Shown: positions 21,988 to 33,106, counted from the stretch's first letter. The stretch: DNA of 40,221 nucleotides from Albidovulum sp. (GCA_030837785.1 JAUQYA010000109.1:1-40221), one strand, 5' to 3'. The notes: generated from the sequence alone by a model not told the origin. Made by a program: numbers and translations.

Positions 21988-23831
21988 CGGGAACGGTAAG
22001 GCTGACGGCGGCGCAGGCGATGATGCGCTGGCTTTCGGTGCAGATGACGGAAGAGGGGACGCGCTTCATCGAGGGCGTCTGGGCGATCTTCGGCCACGGC
22101 AACGTCGCCGGGATCGGCGAGGCGCTGCACGGGATCGGCGACGCGCTTCCGACCTGGCGGGGCCAGAACGAACAGACGATGGCCCACGCCGCGATCGCCT
22201 TCGCCAAGACGCGGAAGCGGCGGCAGGCGCAGGCGGTGACCTCCTCGATCGGGCCCGGCGCCACCAACATGGTGACGGCCGCGGCACTCGCCCATGTCAA
22301 CCGGCTGCCGGTGCTCTTCCTCCCCGGCGACGTCTTCGCCAGCCGCCGGCCCGACCCGGTGCTGCAACAGATCGAGGACTTCGACGACGGCACGGTCAGC
22401 GCCAACGACTGCTTCCGCCCGGTGGTGCGCTACTTCGACCGGATCGCCCGGCCCGAGCATCTGCTGACCTGCCTGCCGCGGGCGCTGTCGGTGATGACCG
22501 ACCCGGCCAACTCAGGCCCGGTCTGCCTCGCCTTCTGCCAGGACGTGCAGGCCGAGGCCTTCGACTATCCGCAAGACTTCTTCGCCCCGAAGGTCTGGCG
22601 CATCCGCCGGCCCGAGCCGGACCCGCGCGAGGTGGCAGAGGTGGCCGCGATGATCCGGAACGCGAAGGCGCCGGTGATCGTCGCCGGCGGCGGCGTGATC
22701 TACTCGGGGGCCGAGGCCGACCTTGCCGCGTTTGCGAAGGCCCACAACATCCCCTTCGTCGAAACCCAGGCCGGCAAGGGCGCGAACGGCTGGGACGATC
22801 CGATGAACTTCGGCTCGCCCGGCGTCACCGGCTCGGCCTGCGGCAACGCGCTCGGCCAGCGGGCCGATCTGGTGATCGGCATCGGCACCCGGTTCCAGGA
22901 CTTCACCACCGGAAGCTGGACGGTGTTCCAGAACCCCGACCGGCGGCTCGTCTCGGTCAACCTTCATGGCTACGACGCCACCAAGCACGGCGCGATGCCC
23001 TGCGTCGGCGACGCGAAGGTGACGCTGGCGCGGCTCTCGGCCGCGCTCGGGCCGCACCGGGCGCCCGCCTTCGACGAAGCCTCCCGGCGCGACTGGCACG
23101 CGACGGTCGCCCGCGTCACCGCCGCGCCCGGCGACACCAACGCCCTGCCCACCAACGCCCTGCCCACCGACGCCCAGGTCATCGGCGCGGTGCAGCGGGT
23201 GGCGACGAAGGACACGGTGGCGATGTGCGCGGCCGGCACCATGCCCGGCGCGCTCCAGGTGCTGTGGCAGGCGGCGGCCGGCGGCTACCACATGGAATAC
23301 GGCTATTCCTGCATGGGCTACGAGGTCGCGGGCGCGATGGGCATCAAGCTTGCCGATCCTTCGAAGGACGTGATCTGCTTCGTCGGCGACGGCAGCTACA
23401 TGATGGCCAATTCCGAGCTTGCGACCGCGGTGATGCGCCGCGTGCCCTTCACCGTGGTGCTGACCGACAACCGCGGCTACGGCTGCATCAACCGCCTCCA
23501 GATCGAATGCGGCGGCGCCGAGTTCAACAACCTCTACCGCGACTCCAACGTCGAGGTGCAGCCCGAGATCGACTTCGTCGCCCATGCCAGGGCGATGGGC
23601 GCCCATGCGGAGAAGGCCGCGAACCTTGCCGAGCTGGAGGCGAAGATCGCCGCCGCGCGGGCGCGCGACATCCCCAGCGTCATCGTCATCGACACCGACC
23701 CGGTCCCCGGTACCGGCGCCGGCGGCCACTGGTGGGACGTGGCGGTGCCCGAGGTCGGCGGGCCGGAGCGGCTGGAGGCGGCGCGCCGGAAATACCGGGC
23801 CCACGCCGCCCGGCAGAACGTGGTCAACTGA
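21984..23831 (+). CDS. iolD: 3D-(3,5/4)-trihydroxycyclohexane-1,2-dione hydrolase
   Basis: A 615-residue thiamine-diphosphate enzyme that hydrolytically opens the cyclohexane ring of the IolE product to 5-deoxy-glucuronic acid. The N-terminal Pyr domain carries the activating Glu63 (GQNEQTMAHAA) and the SSIGPGATNM loop. The central domain has VIVAGGGVIYSGAE. The C-terminal PP domain has the GDGSYMMANSE...LTDNRGYGCIN ThDP/Mg motif. Length is normal for IolD. A 15-bp duplication at 23136-23165 gives TNALPTNALPTDA in the linker before the PP domain. It is translationally coupled to iolC. Confidence 0.96.
   Translation: MTGTVRLTAAQAMMRWLSVQMTEEGTRFIEGVWAIFGHGNVAGIGEALHGIGDALPTWRGQNEQTMAHAAIAFAKTRKRRQAQAVTSSIGPGATNMVTAAALAHVNRLPVLFLPGDVFASRRPDPVLQQIEDFDDGTVSANDCFRPVVRYFDRIARPEHLLTCLPRALSVMTDPANSGPVCLAFCQDVQAEAFDYPQDFFAPKVWRIRRPEPDPREVAEVAAMIRNAKAPVIVAGGGVIYSGAEADLAAFAKAHNIPFVETQAGKGANGWDDPMNFGSPGVTGSACGNALGQRADLVIGIGTRFQDFTTGSWTVFQNPDRRLVSVNLHGYDATKHGAMPCVGDAKVTLARLSAALGPHRAPAFDEASRRDWHATVARVTAAPGDTNALPTNALPTDAQVIGAVQRVATKDTVAMCAAGTMPGALQVLWQAAAGGYHMEYGYSCMGYEVAGAMGIKLADPSKDVICFVGDGSYMMANSELATAVMRRVPFTVVLTDNRGYGCINRLQIECGGAEFNNLYRDSNVEVQPEIDFVAHARAMGAHAEKAANLAELEAKIAAARARDIPSVIVIDTDPVPGTGAGGHWWDVAVPEVGGPERLEAARRKYRAHAARQNVVN
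23136..23165 (+). repeat. 15-bp in-frame tandem duplication inside iolD
   Basis: ACCAACGCCCTGCCC occurs at 23136-23150 and again at 23151-23165, then degenerates. It adds TNALP to an interdomain linker and leaves the frame intact, which suggests a recent slippage event tolerated by the protein. Confidence 0.9.
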
Positions 23832-23889
23832 ATGGCGCCGGGGCACCCCCCGGACGATTGGGCCACCGGAGGGCCCGGGAGAGAACGAG

Positions 23890-24798
23890 ATGATCCTTTA
23901 CGGCACCAACCCCATCGCCTGGTCGAACGACGACGACTGGTCGATCGGCGACCAGTTCACGCTCGACGACTGCCTGTCGGATTGCCGGACGATCGGCTTC
24001 GACGGCATCGAGAAGGGCCACAAGATGCCCGATGACGGCGCCGCGCTGAAGGCCACGCTCGGCGGCTACGGCCTGCGCTTCGCCGCCGGCTGGTTCTCCA
24101 CCAGCCTCCTCGTCAACGACATCGACACGGAAAAGGCCCGGCTCAAGGACTGGATCGACTTCACGAAGGCGGCGGGGGGTGATCACATCAACGCCTGCGA
24201 ATGCTCCAACACCGTGCATGGCAACGACCGCGTGGCAGTCAACGACCGGCCGATCATGTCGGACGCCGAATGGGATCGCTTCTCGCAGGGCTACGAGGCG
24301 CTGTCGGAGTTCGCCCATGACCAGGGCGTGAAGATGGGTTACCATCACCACATGGGCACGATCATCGAAAGTGCGGCGGACATCGACCGGTTCATGGCGA
24401 TGGCCGGGCCGCACACGCGGCTTCTTCTCGACACCGGGCACTGCACCTTCGGCGGCGCCGATCCGGCAGAGGTGGCGCGCCGATACATGGGTCGGGTGAC
24501 CCATATCCACGCCAAGAACGTCCGCCCAGGCATCGCCCGCGAGGTGCGCGAGAAGGGGCTTTCGTTCCTCGAGGGGGTGCGCCGCGGCGCCTTCACCGTG
24601 CCGGGCGATCCGGAGGGCTCGGTCGCCTTCGAGCCGGTCCTGAAGATCGCGGCCGAGCACGGCTATCAAGGCTGGCTGGTGATCGAGGCCGAGCAGGACA
24701 GCGCCGTGCGCAATCCGTTCCACTATCAGGACATGGGGCTCAGGGCGCTCCGCCGGATGGCGCGCGCGGCGGGGCTCGACCGGGCGGAGGCGGCCTGA
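23890..24798 (+). CDS. iolE: inosose dehydratase
   Basis: A 302-residue TIM-barrel enzyme that dehydrates 2-keto-myo-inositol to 3D-(3,5/4)-trihydroxycyclohexane-1,2-dione, the IolD substrate. It begins MILYGTNPIAWSNDDDW, a characteristic IolE N-terminus. Metal-site motifs follow: GFDGIEKGHKMP, KMGYHHHMGTIIE, LLLDTGHCTFGG, VTHIHAKNVR, and WLVIEAEQDSAVRNP near the end. The start at 23890 follows GGGAGAGAACG, 58 bp after iolD. The second IolE-like gene at 7595 is only distantly similar. Confidence 0.95.
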   Translation: MILYGTNPIAWSNDDDWSIGDQFTLDDCLSDCRTIGFDGIEKGHKMPDDGAALKATLGGYGLRFAAGWFSTSLLVNDIDTEKARLKDWIDFTKAAGGDHINACECSNTVHGNDRVAVNDRPIMSDAEWDRFSQGYEALSEFAHDQGVKMGYHHHMGTIIESAADIDRFMAMAGPHTRLLLDTGHCTFGGADPAEVARRYMGRVTHIHAKNVRPGIAREVREKGLSFLEGVRRGAFTVPGDPEGSVAFEPVLKIAAEHGYQGWLVIEAEQDSAVRNPFHYQDMGLRALRRMARAAGLDRAEAA

Positions 24799-24802
24799 GG
24801 CG

Positions 24803-25003
24803 ATGGGCCGGGGGGTCTTCGACCTTGATCATCCGTGGTTCCGGCCGCTCTGGCGGCGGGTTCTGGTGACCGCAATCGCGCTCGGCTGGGGCCTGTTCGA
24901 ACTGGCCTCGGGCAGCTCCGGCTTCGCGATCCTCTTCCTCGCGCTCGGCGCCTATGCCGCCTGGCGCCTGTTCGTGACCTTCAACCCGAGAGGGGATCAA
25001 TGA
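24803..25003 (+). CDS. small two-helix membrane protein inside the iol operon
   Basis: A 66-residue protein with two hydrophobic helices (about 19-36 and 40-60), an N-terminal FDLDHPWFRPLWRR segment and a polar tail (NPRGDQ). It starts four bases after iolE, and its stop overlaps the iolB start (ATGA), so expression is tightly coupled to both. I do not recognise a named function. The DHPWFRPLW start and compact hairpin topology suggest a conserved inner-membrane protein rather than a chance frame. It has no catalytic motif. A role as an accessory of transport or as a membrane scaffold is speculation. Confidence 0.75.
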   Translation: MGRGVFDLDHPWFRPLWRRVLVTAIALGWGLFELASGSSGFAILFLALGAYAAWRLFVTFNPRGDQ

Positions 25004-25806
25004 GCCCGCTTCTGCGCAAGCCCTTCGGCACCCGCGGCAAGGTGCACGAGATCACCCCCGCCTCGGCCGGCTGGCGCCATGTCGGCTTCTCGCTCTACCG
25101 GCTCCGGCCGGGCGAGGTGGCGGCGGAGACCACCGGGGATCGCGAGGTGATCCTCGTCATGGTCGAGGGCAAGGCGGCGCTGACCGCCGCCGGACAGGAC
25201 TGGGGCGTGCTGGGCGACCGGACGAGCGTCTTCGAGAAGACCCCGCCGCATTGCCTCTACGTGCCCGACGGGGCGGAGTGGCGGGCGGTGGCCGAGACCG
25301 ATTGCACCCTCGCGGTCTGTTCCGCGCCGGGGAAGGGCGGCCACGCCGCGCGCCGGATCGGGCCGGAGGGGATCACGCTGACCGAACGCGGCCGGGGCAC
25401 CAACACCCGCCACGTCCACAACATCGCGATGGAGGGCGAGGACTACGCCGACAGCCTGCTGGTCACCGAGGTCTTCACCCCCGCCGGCCACTGGTCCTCC
25501 TACCCGAGCCACCGCCACGACGAGGACGACTTTCCCCGGATCACCTATCTGGAAGAGACCTACTACCACCGCCTGAACCCGGCCGACGGCTGGGCCGTCC
25601 AGCGCGTCTATACCGACGACGGGTCGCTGGACGAGACGATGGCGGTGAGGGACGGCGAGGTGGTGCTGGTGCCGCGCGGCCATCATCCCTGCGGCGCGCC
25701 CTACGGGTTCGAGATGTATTACCTCAACGTCATGGCCGGACCCCTGCGGAAATGGCGCTTCGTGCCCGCCCCCGAGGTGGAGTGGATCCTGAAGCGCGAC
25801 GCCTGA
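25000..25806 (+). CDS. iolB: 5-deoxy-glucuronate isomerase
   Basis: A 268-residue bicupin that isomerises 5-deoxy-D-glucuronate to 5-dehydro-2-deoxy-D-gluconate, the IolC substrate. Family motifs are TRHVHNIA, the metal-binding SSYPSHRHDEDD, YLEETYYHRLNP, GWAVQRVYTDDG, and the late VLVPRGHHPCGAPYGFEMYYLNVMAG. It is the last gene of the operon. Its TGA lies in a short hairpin (25804-25821) that also contains the stop of the convergent FAD-dehydrogenase gene. Confidence 0.95.
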   Translation: MSPLLRKPFGTRGKVHEITPASAGWRHVGFSLYRLRPGEVAAETTGDREVILVMVEGKAALTAAGQDWGVLGDRTSVFEKTPPHCLYVPDGAEWRAVAETDCTLAVCSAPGKGGHAARRIGPEGITLTERGRGTNTRHVHNIAMEGEDYADSLLVTEVFTPAGHWSSYPSHRHDEDDFPRITYLEETYYHRLNPADGWAVQRVYTDDGSLDETMAVRDGEVVLVPRGHHPCGAPYGFEMYYLNVMAGPLRKWRFVPAPEVEWILKRDA

Positions 25807-25818
25807 GGGGTCGCACCC

Positions 25819-25821
<3 letters not shown>
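25804..25821. terminator. hairpin spanning both convergent stop codons (iolB and the FAD dehydrogenase)
   Basis: TGAGGG (25804-25809) pairs with CCCTCA (25816-25821) around GTCGCA. The left arm contains the iolB TGA and the right arm the TGA of the minus-strand gene. It lacks a T run on either side, so it is at best a weak bidirectional terminator. Confidence 0.4.
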
Positions 25822-27163
<1,342 letters not shown>

Positions 27164-27171
<8 letters not shown>

Positions 27172-28321
27172 GGTCCCTCCACAGCACGCCCCGCAGCTCG
27201 GCGAGCCTGCCGACGCCGAGCTGGATCATCGTCGTGCGCAACTCCTCGCGCAACACCGCCCCCAGATGCGCCGGCCCCCGCGCCCCCGCCGCCGCGACGG
27301 CATGGAGGAACGGCCGCCCCACCAGCACCGCATCGGCGCCGAGCGCGATCATCCGCGCGATGTCGAGGCCCGAGCGCACCCCCCCGTCGGCGAGGATCAG
27401 CGCGCCGTCCCCCAGCCGCGCGCGGATCCCCGGCAGCACCTCCGGCGCGGCCGGCGCCGCGTCGAGCTGCCGCCCGCCGTGGTTCGACACCACCACCCCG
27501 TCGGCGCCGAGCGCCAGCGCCTCGGCGGCATCGTCGGCGCCCAGCACGCCCTTGACGATGAGCCTGCCCGGCCAGGCGGCGCGGATGCGCGACAGCCGCG
27601 CGGGCCCGATATGGCCCTGCATCATCCGGCCGAGGAACTCAGCCGCCCCCGCCGCCCCGCCCCTGGGGAAATAGGGCGCGAGGGTCTCGAACGCCGGCAC
27701 ACCCCCGCGCGCCATGCCGAAGGCCCAGCGCGGGCAGGCCATGATCTCCATCAGCGTCCGCGCCCCGAACCGCGGCGGCACCACCAGCCCGCTCCTGATG
27801 TCGCGCCGCCGCCGGGTCGGGCCGGGGATGTCCACCGTCACCATCAGTACCCGGTAACCCGAGGCGCGGGCCCGTTCGATCAGGTCGGCCTCCATCGCCG
27901 GATCGGCGGGGGGATAGAGCTGGAACGCCGCGCCGGGTCCGGCGAGGGGGGCGATCCGCTCCATCGCCGTCGTGGCATAGGTGGACAGCACATGGCCGAT
28001 CCCCGCCGCCCCCGCGGCGCGCGCGATCGCCGCCTCCGCCCCCGGCCAGATCAGCCCGCCGAGGCCGAGGGGCGCCACCCCGAAGGGCGCGTCCCAGGTC
28101 GCCTCGGCGACCGTCACCGAAAGGTCGGGCTCGGCATCCTCCACCAGGTAGCGCGGCACGAGCCGCACCGCGTCGAGCGCGGCGCGGTTCCGCGCCAGGC
28201 AGGCCTCTCCGCCGATCCCGCCCTGGAGGTAGCCGCGGACGAAGCCCGGGATGCGGGCCGCCGCCGCCGCCTCCATCGCGGCGGCGTCGGGAAAGCGGCG
28301 GTCGAGCGCGGCGTCGGTCAC
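27164..28321 (-). CDS. FMN-dependent L-2-hydroxyacid oxidase/dehydrogenase
   Basis: A 385-residue (beta/alpha)8 flavoprotein of the glycolate oxidase/L-lactate dehydrogenase family. Active-site elements are FQLYPPAD, TVDIPGPTRRRRDIRSG, Lys257 (IVKGVL), and SNHGGRQLD with catalytic His281 and Arg284, then the FMN-phosphate motif ADGGVRSG and LGRPFL-like VGRPFL. It oxidises an L-2-hydroxy acid to the 2-oxo acid. The start is GTG at 28321, overlapping the upstream stop as GTGA. This sets the length at 385, normal for the family, and a longer N-terminal reading would run back through the amidinohydrolase gene. Confidence 0.9.
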
Positions 28322-29241
28322 GGCACCCGTTTCAGCGCCTGCGCCATGCAGTGGATGCCGCCGCCGGTCTTGGAAATCTCCGACATGTCGACCTCGGCCA
28401 CCTCGAAGCCGCGCGCCCGAAGCTGGCCGATCAGTGCCTGCGAGGATTTCGGCGCGATCACCCGGTCGCCGCCCAGCGACATGAAGTTGCAGCCCAGCGC
28501 CATCGTGTCCTGGAACGGCACGTCGATGATCTCGTGGCCCTTGGCCTTCAGCCAGTCGACGATGCCGGGTTCGGTGCAGGCGAGGCACACCGCCGTCAGC
28601 TTCGGCGCCACCGGCACCACCATCAGGTCGATGTGCACGTAATATTCGTCGATGAAGGCCAGCCGCACCTCCCAGCCCTCGGCCTCGAACCATTGGGCGA
28701 CCTGCCGCGCGCCTTCCTCCTGCGTCCGCGCGCCGCCACAGCCGATCAGCACGCAGCCCTCCTCGATCACGTCGAAGTCGCCGCCCTCGAAGGTGCCGGC
28801 CGTCACCATGTCGTAGATCGGGATGCCGAGCTTTTCATAGTGCCGGATCGCCGCGTAGTTCTCGCCCCGCCGCCACCAGTTCGCCATCGCGGTGATGATC
28901 GCGCCATAGGGCGTCATCACGCTGGAATCGCGGGCATAGACCTGCATCGGCAGTTCAGGCTCTGGCTCGTACATGTGCACCTTGACGCCGAAATGGTCGT
29001 AGGCCGCCACCAGGTCCTTGTGCTGGGCCTGTGCCATCTGGACGTTGCAGGGCGCCTCGCGCAGGTGCTTGCGCGACAGGCTCGATGTCGCCATGTGGCG
29101 CAGGAAGCGCGGGCTGCCCAGAAGCACGTCGGTCAGCCGGTCGGTCTCGTTGGCGAAGCCCCACTGGGATAGCGGCTTGGTGCCGCCGCCCGCCTGGCGG
29201 CGCTGGAGCGTGAAGGGGTCGGGACGGGTCTGCACGTTCAT
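28318..29241 (-). CDS. amidinohydrolase/amidinotransferase-superfamily protein (dimethylarginine dimethylaminohydrolase-like)
   Basis: A 307-residue enzyme of the guanidine-modifying superfamily (arginine deiminase, DDAH, amidinotransferase). The catalytic elements are present: Asp105 in YARDSSVMTPYGAII, Glu152 in GTFEGGDFDV, His203 in YYVHIDLMVV and nucleophile Cys298 in TGGGIHCMAQAL. Members hydrolyse or transfer the amidino group of arginine-like compounds. Which guanidino compound is used is unknown. The start at 29241 has AAGGAG ten bases upstream. It sits 13 bp after the M20 hydrolase gene and overlaps the FMN oxidase (GTGA), so it is part of one operon. Confidence 0.88.
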   Translation of the reverse strand: MNVQTRPDPFTLQRRQAGGGTKPLSQWGFANETDRLTDVLLGSPRFLRHMATSSLSRKHLREAPCNVQMAQAQHKDLVAAYDHFGVKVHMYEPEPELPMQVYARDSSVMTPYGAIITAMANWWRRGENYAAIRHYEKLGIPIYDMVTAGTFEGGDFDVIEEGCVLIGCGGARTQEEGARQVAQWFEAEGWEVRLAFIDEYYVHIDLMVVPVAPKLTAVCLACTEPGIVDWLKAKGHEIIDVPFQDTMALGCNFMSLGGDRVIAPKSSQALIGQLRARGFEVAEVDMSEISKTGGGIHCMAQALKRVP

Positions 29242-29254
29242 GGCACATCTCCTT

Positions 29255-30847
29255 TCAGGCGCCGGGCATGGCGGAGGGAATCCACCAGTCATGCCCGCGC
29301 GGGGTGTTGACATATTCCGGCCAGCGGAAATGGATCGGCGGGGCATAGTCGCATTGGGGCGGAACCCACTCCGATCCGCCCACGCCGCCGCCGGTGCGGG
29401 TGCGGAATTCGGCCCAGGCCGCCTCGCGCGCCACGTCGTCCTCAAGGATGCGCAGCGCCGACAGCGCCAGCACCTCGGCGGCGCGTTCAACCATCGGGTC
29501 GATCGTGGCGCGGATGCCGCCGAGCGCGTTCATCACCCATGCCGGATAGGCGAAGCCCTCGGGCGCCCGCAGCGCCGGCCGGGCGACGTAGAACCGCGCC
29601 GTCGGTGCGTGCCAGCACATGTCGGTATAATCGTCCGAGGTCGAATGGGTCTGGCTCGGCGCCAGGTCGCGGCGCAGGATCGCCTCGGCGGCCTCGGGCT
29701 CGATCAGCCGCGACATTTCCGGGATGAAGGGGTCGTCCATCGGCGTCAGGCCGAGGTTGGCCTGGATTTCCCGCGCCACGGCGGCGGCCGCGTCGTCCCA
29801 GGCCGGTGCGCCGCGCCGCTGCATCGCGTCCCAGACCAGCCGCGCCATCGCGTGATTGGCAAGGCCGGGGCGCGACTTGCACACCCAGTGGCGTTCCCAG
29901 CGGCAGCCGGTCATCGCCGCCGCCGCCTCGGCGTTGCGGTCGAGCGCGGCGGTGACCGCCTCGGCCATCGCGATCGTCGGCACCCGGATCATGTATTGCA
30001 GCTCCGCGAGCCCCGCCGGCTGGTTGTCGGCGGTGGCCTGCCCGGCGGTCAGGATCGCCTCGGAGATCGACCAGCCGCCCTGGTGCGACAGCATCGAATC
30101 GCGCAAGCTTTTCGAGGTCAGGAACATCAGGTTCAGCGCGTCGTTCGCCCCCGGCGCCCGGATCGCGCTGTGCGACTGCGGGATCGGCGCGCCGTCGCTC
30201 CGGCCCCAGCCCTCGGGCCTGTCGCAGAGGAAGCGGTAGACCATCGACCAGCCGGCGCCGCAATGGGTCTCCCAGCGGACGGTATTGCACATCGGCAGCA
30301 TGTAGAACGGATGGAACGACAGGATCGCCGCCAGCCCGTCGTAATAGCCCTTCGCGGCATGGATCGGCTTCGATCCGCGCACCTTCTCGGCCGGCTCGCC
30401 GGTGAAGCGGATGCCCCCCTTCAGCCCGTGCCGCTCCATCGCCGCCTTGACGGCGAGCGCGCCGCCAAGCCCGGCGATGCCGAGGCCCGAATGCGGGTCG
30501 GTGTGGCCCCCCGCCTGGAAGCCGAGCCCGGCGCGCGGCTCGCGCCGCGTGCTCGCCGCCTGGCAGTTGCCGGGGATGCCGTCGTATTCGGCATACATGC
30601 CGATCACCGGCCCGTCCCCGTTGTGCCACTCCGCGCAGAAGGCGGTCGGCATCCCGCCCGAGCCTTCCTCGACGGTGAAACCCTCGGCCCTGAGCCGGGC
30701 CACATACCATTCGGCCGAGCGGTATTCCCGCCAGGCGGTCTCGCCGAAATCGAAGATCGTCGCGCACCAGTCGGAAAGCTCGCCCCGCCGCGCGGCAATG
30801 ACGCCGAGCGCGGTGGATTGCGCGGCGCTGAGCTGGTCTGCTGCCAT
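29255..30847 (-). CDS. M20-family amidohydrolase (AbgB-like)
   Basis: A 530-residue zinc-peptidase-like amidohydrolase. Motifs that resemble the M20D/AbgB group are YAEYDGIPG (85-93), AGGHTDPHSGLG (112-123), FTGEPAEKVRGSKP with Glu151, a dimerisation-domain insertion from about 190, and STSDDYTDMCWHAP near the C-terminus. Such enzymes cleave an amide bond of N-acyl or peptide-like conjugates in the cytoplasm. The start at 30847 (MAADQL) is chosen because GGAGG lies just upstream and the sequence before it contains direct repeats and no family similarity. It is the first gene of the minus-strand operon and is divergent from the LysR gene. Confidence 0.85.
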   Translation of the reverse strand: MAADQLSAAQSTALGVIAARRGELSDWCATIFDFGETAWREYRSAEWYVARLRAEGFTVEEGSGGMPTAFCAEWHNGDGPVIGMYAEYDGIPGNCQAASTRREPRAGLGFQAGGHTDPHSGLGIAGLGGALAVKAAMERHGLKGGIRFTGEPAEKVRGSKPIHAAKGYYDGLAAILSFHPFYMLPMCNTVRWETHCGAGWSMVYRFLCDRPEGWGRSDGAPIPQSHSAIRAPGANDALNLMFLTSKSLRDSMLSHQGGWSISEAILTAGQATADNQPAGLAELQYMIRVPTIAMAEAVTAALDRNAEAAAAMTGCRWERHWVCKSRPGLANHAMARLVWDAMQRRGAPAWDDAAAAVAREIQANLGLTPMDDPFIPEMSRLIEPEAAEAILRRDLAPSQTHSTSDDYTDMCWHAPTARFYVARPALRAPEGFAYPAWVMNALGGIRATIDPMVERAAEVLALSALRILEDDVAREAAWAEFRTRTGGGVGGSEWVPPQCDYAPPIHFRWPEYVNTPRGHDWWIPSAMPGA

Positions 30848-30880
30848 GACCGATGTCCTCCGCTTGCCCGACGCCTGCCA

Positions 30881-30933
30881 TACGGATGCCGTACGGATGC
30901 CCGACGCAAAACCGACGCGAACCCGACGCGAAT
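30881..30933. repeat. five 11-bp direct units in the leader of the M20 hydrolase operon
   Basis: TACGGATGCCG and TACGGATGCCC at 30881-30891 and 30892-30902 are followed by CCGACGCAAAA, CCGACGCGAAC and CCGACGCGAAT at 30901-30911, 30912-30922 and 30923-30933. The period, about one DNA helical turn, puts every copy on the same face. It lies between the M20 start and the LysR-site candidates. Confidence 0.8.
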
Positions 30934-30989
30934 CTGACGGCGTCTTCCCGGGCCTTCCCCCATCGCTACACGCCGGGGTGGCCCGGCAC

Positions 30990-31035
30990 CAAGTGAAACC
31001 TCTTCCCGCAAACGGCAAATGATTTTCACCTTGGG
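30990..31035. promoter_or_regulatory. LysR-type binding region, divergent promoter
   Basis: CAAGTGAAA (30990-30998) is inverted relative to TTTTCACCTTG (31023-31033), with arms about 25 bp apart. The right part, GGCAAAT (31014-31020) followed by TTTTCAC and GGG, recurs upstream of the ABC-transporter gene at 31988-32009. Its location between lysR and the divergent operon is where LysR-type regulators usually bind. Confidence 0.6.
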
Positions 31036-31086
31036 CTGGTGCTTGCCGTGCGGCCGGGCTAGGCTCGTCCGATTGCAGGAGGCCCC

Positions 31087-31971
31087 ATGCCGCGCATCCC
31101 CTCCACCCAGGCACTCCGCGCGCTCGAAAGTTTCGCCCGCCACGGCACGGTCTGGCAGGCGGCGGACGAGCTGAACCTGACCCGCAGCGCGGTCAGCCAC
31201 CAGTTGCGCCTTCTCGAACGTGACCTCGGCTTCCGGCTGATGAACCGCGTCGGCACGCGGGTGGAGCTGACGCCGCAGGGCGTGACCTATGCCGTCGACG
31301 TGCGCCGGGCGCTGTCGGTGATCTCGGGCTCGGCCACCCGCAACGCCGCGCGCGGGATCAGCGGAACGCTCACCGTCAGCAGCCCGCCCGGCTTTGCGTC
31401 AAGCTGGCTCTGCCCCAAGATCGGCGGGTTTTCCGAAGCCTTCCCCGATGTCTCGCTGTCGCTGGTGACGCCGCGACGGCTTGACGACGTGAGCAACCCT
31501 GACGTGGACATCTTCATCACCTTCGGCCACGGCCACCAGCCGGGGATGGCGGTGGAGCTGCTGAAGGCGGTGGAATTCACCCCGCTGTGCAGCCCGATCC
31601 TGCTCAACCGGATCGACGGGCTCGACGCGCCCGAGGGGCTCGCGCAGGTGACGCTGCTGCATCTGGGCGATTTCCAGGACTGGGAATCGTGGTTCGGCCT
31701 CGCCGGTCTCGGCGTCGAGGCGGCGCGCACCGGCATCCGGTTTTCCGACATGAACCTCGTCTATTCCGCCTCGCTCGGCGCGCAGGGCGTGGCGATGGGC
31801 GACGAGTTCATCTGCCAGCAGGCGATGGACGCGGGCCTTCTGGTGCGCCCTTTCGACCTCGCGATCCGCTCGCCGCGGTCCTACTTCATGATCGTCCCGC
31901 CGGAGAAATCCGGCAACCCGGCGGCCGCGGCCTTCCGCGGCTGGCTGCGCGGGGAGTTGTTGCAGGGCTAG
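31087..31971 (+). CDS. LysR-family transcriptional regulator (GcvA type)
   Basis: A 294-residue regulator with winged helix-turn-helix TVWQAADELNLTRSAVSHQLRLLE (about 21-44) and the RVGTRVELTPQG wing. The effector domain starts GTLTVSSPPGFASSWLCPKI and includes FTPLCSPILLNR. This N-terminus (PSTQALRALESFARHG) is typical of the GcvA-like group. It is transcribed away from the M20 hydrolase operon and towards the ABC transporter and probably controls both, using a 2-oxo or guanidino metabolite as inducer (inference). The start at 31087 follows CAGGAGGCCCC. Confidence 0.9.
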   Translation: MPRIPSTQALRALESFARHGTVWQAADELNLTRSAVSHQLRLLERDLGFRLMNRVGTRVELTPQGVTYAVDVRRALSVISGSATRNAARGISGTLTVSSPPGFASSWLCPKIGGFSEAFPDVSLSLVTPRRLDDVSNPDVDIFITFGHGHQPGMAVELLKAVEFTPLCSPILLNRIDGLDAPEGLAQVTLLHLGDFQDWESWFGLAGLGVEAARTGIRFSDMNLVYSASLGAQGVAMGDEFICQQAMDAGLLVRPFDLAIRSPRSYFMIVPPEKSGNPAAAAFRGWLRGELLQG

Positions 31972-31987
31972 GCCGCGGTGGCAGGTC

Positions 31988-32009
31988 GGCAAATTTCCTT
32001 TCACAAGGG
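31988..32009. promoter_or_regulatory. second copy of the LysR-linked motif, upstream of the importer
   Basis: GGCAAAT (31988-31994), then CTTTCAC (31998-32004) and GGG (32007-32009), aligns with 31014-31035 after a one-base gap. It is 72 bp upstream of the GTG start of the ATPase gene, in the otherwise gene-free 31972-32080 gap. This supports LysR control of the transport operon. Confidence 0.55.
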
Positions 32010-32080
32010 AGGAAAAAACTTTCGGTTGCCTAACGCCCGCCCCGCTCCCTACGCTCATCGCCGGAGAAAGAGGAACCCGC

Positions 32081-33106
<1,026 letters not shown>

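Noticed and set aside
30901..30933. The direct repeats as a CRISPR array.
   Set aside because: Units are 11 bp with no spacers, so the structure does not fit a CRISPR array.
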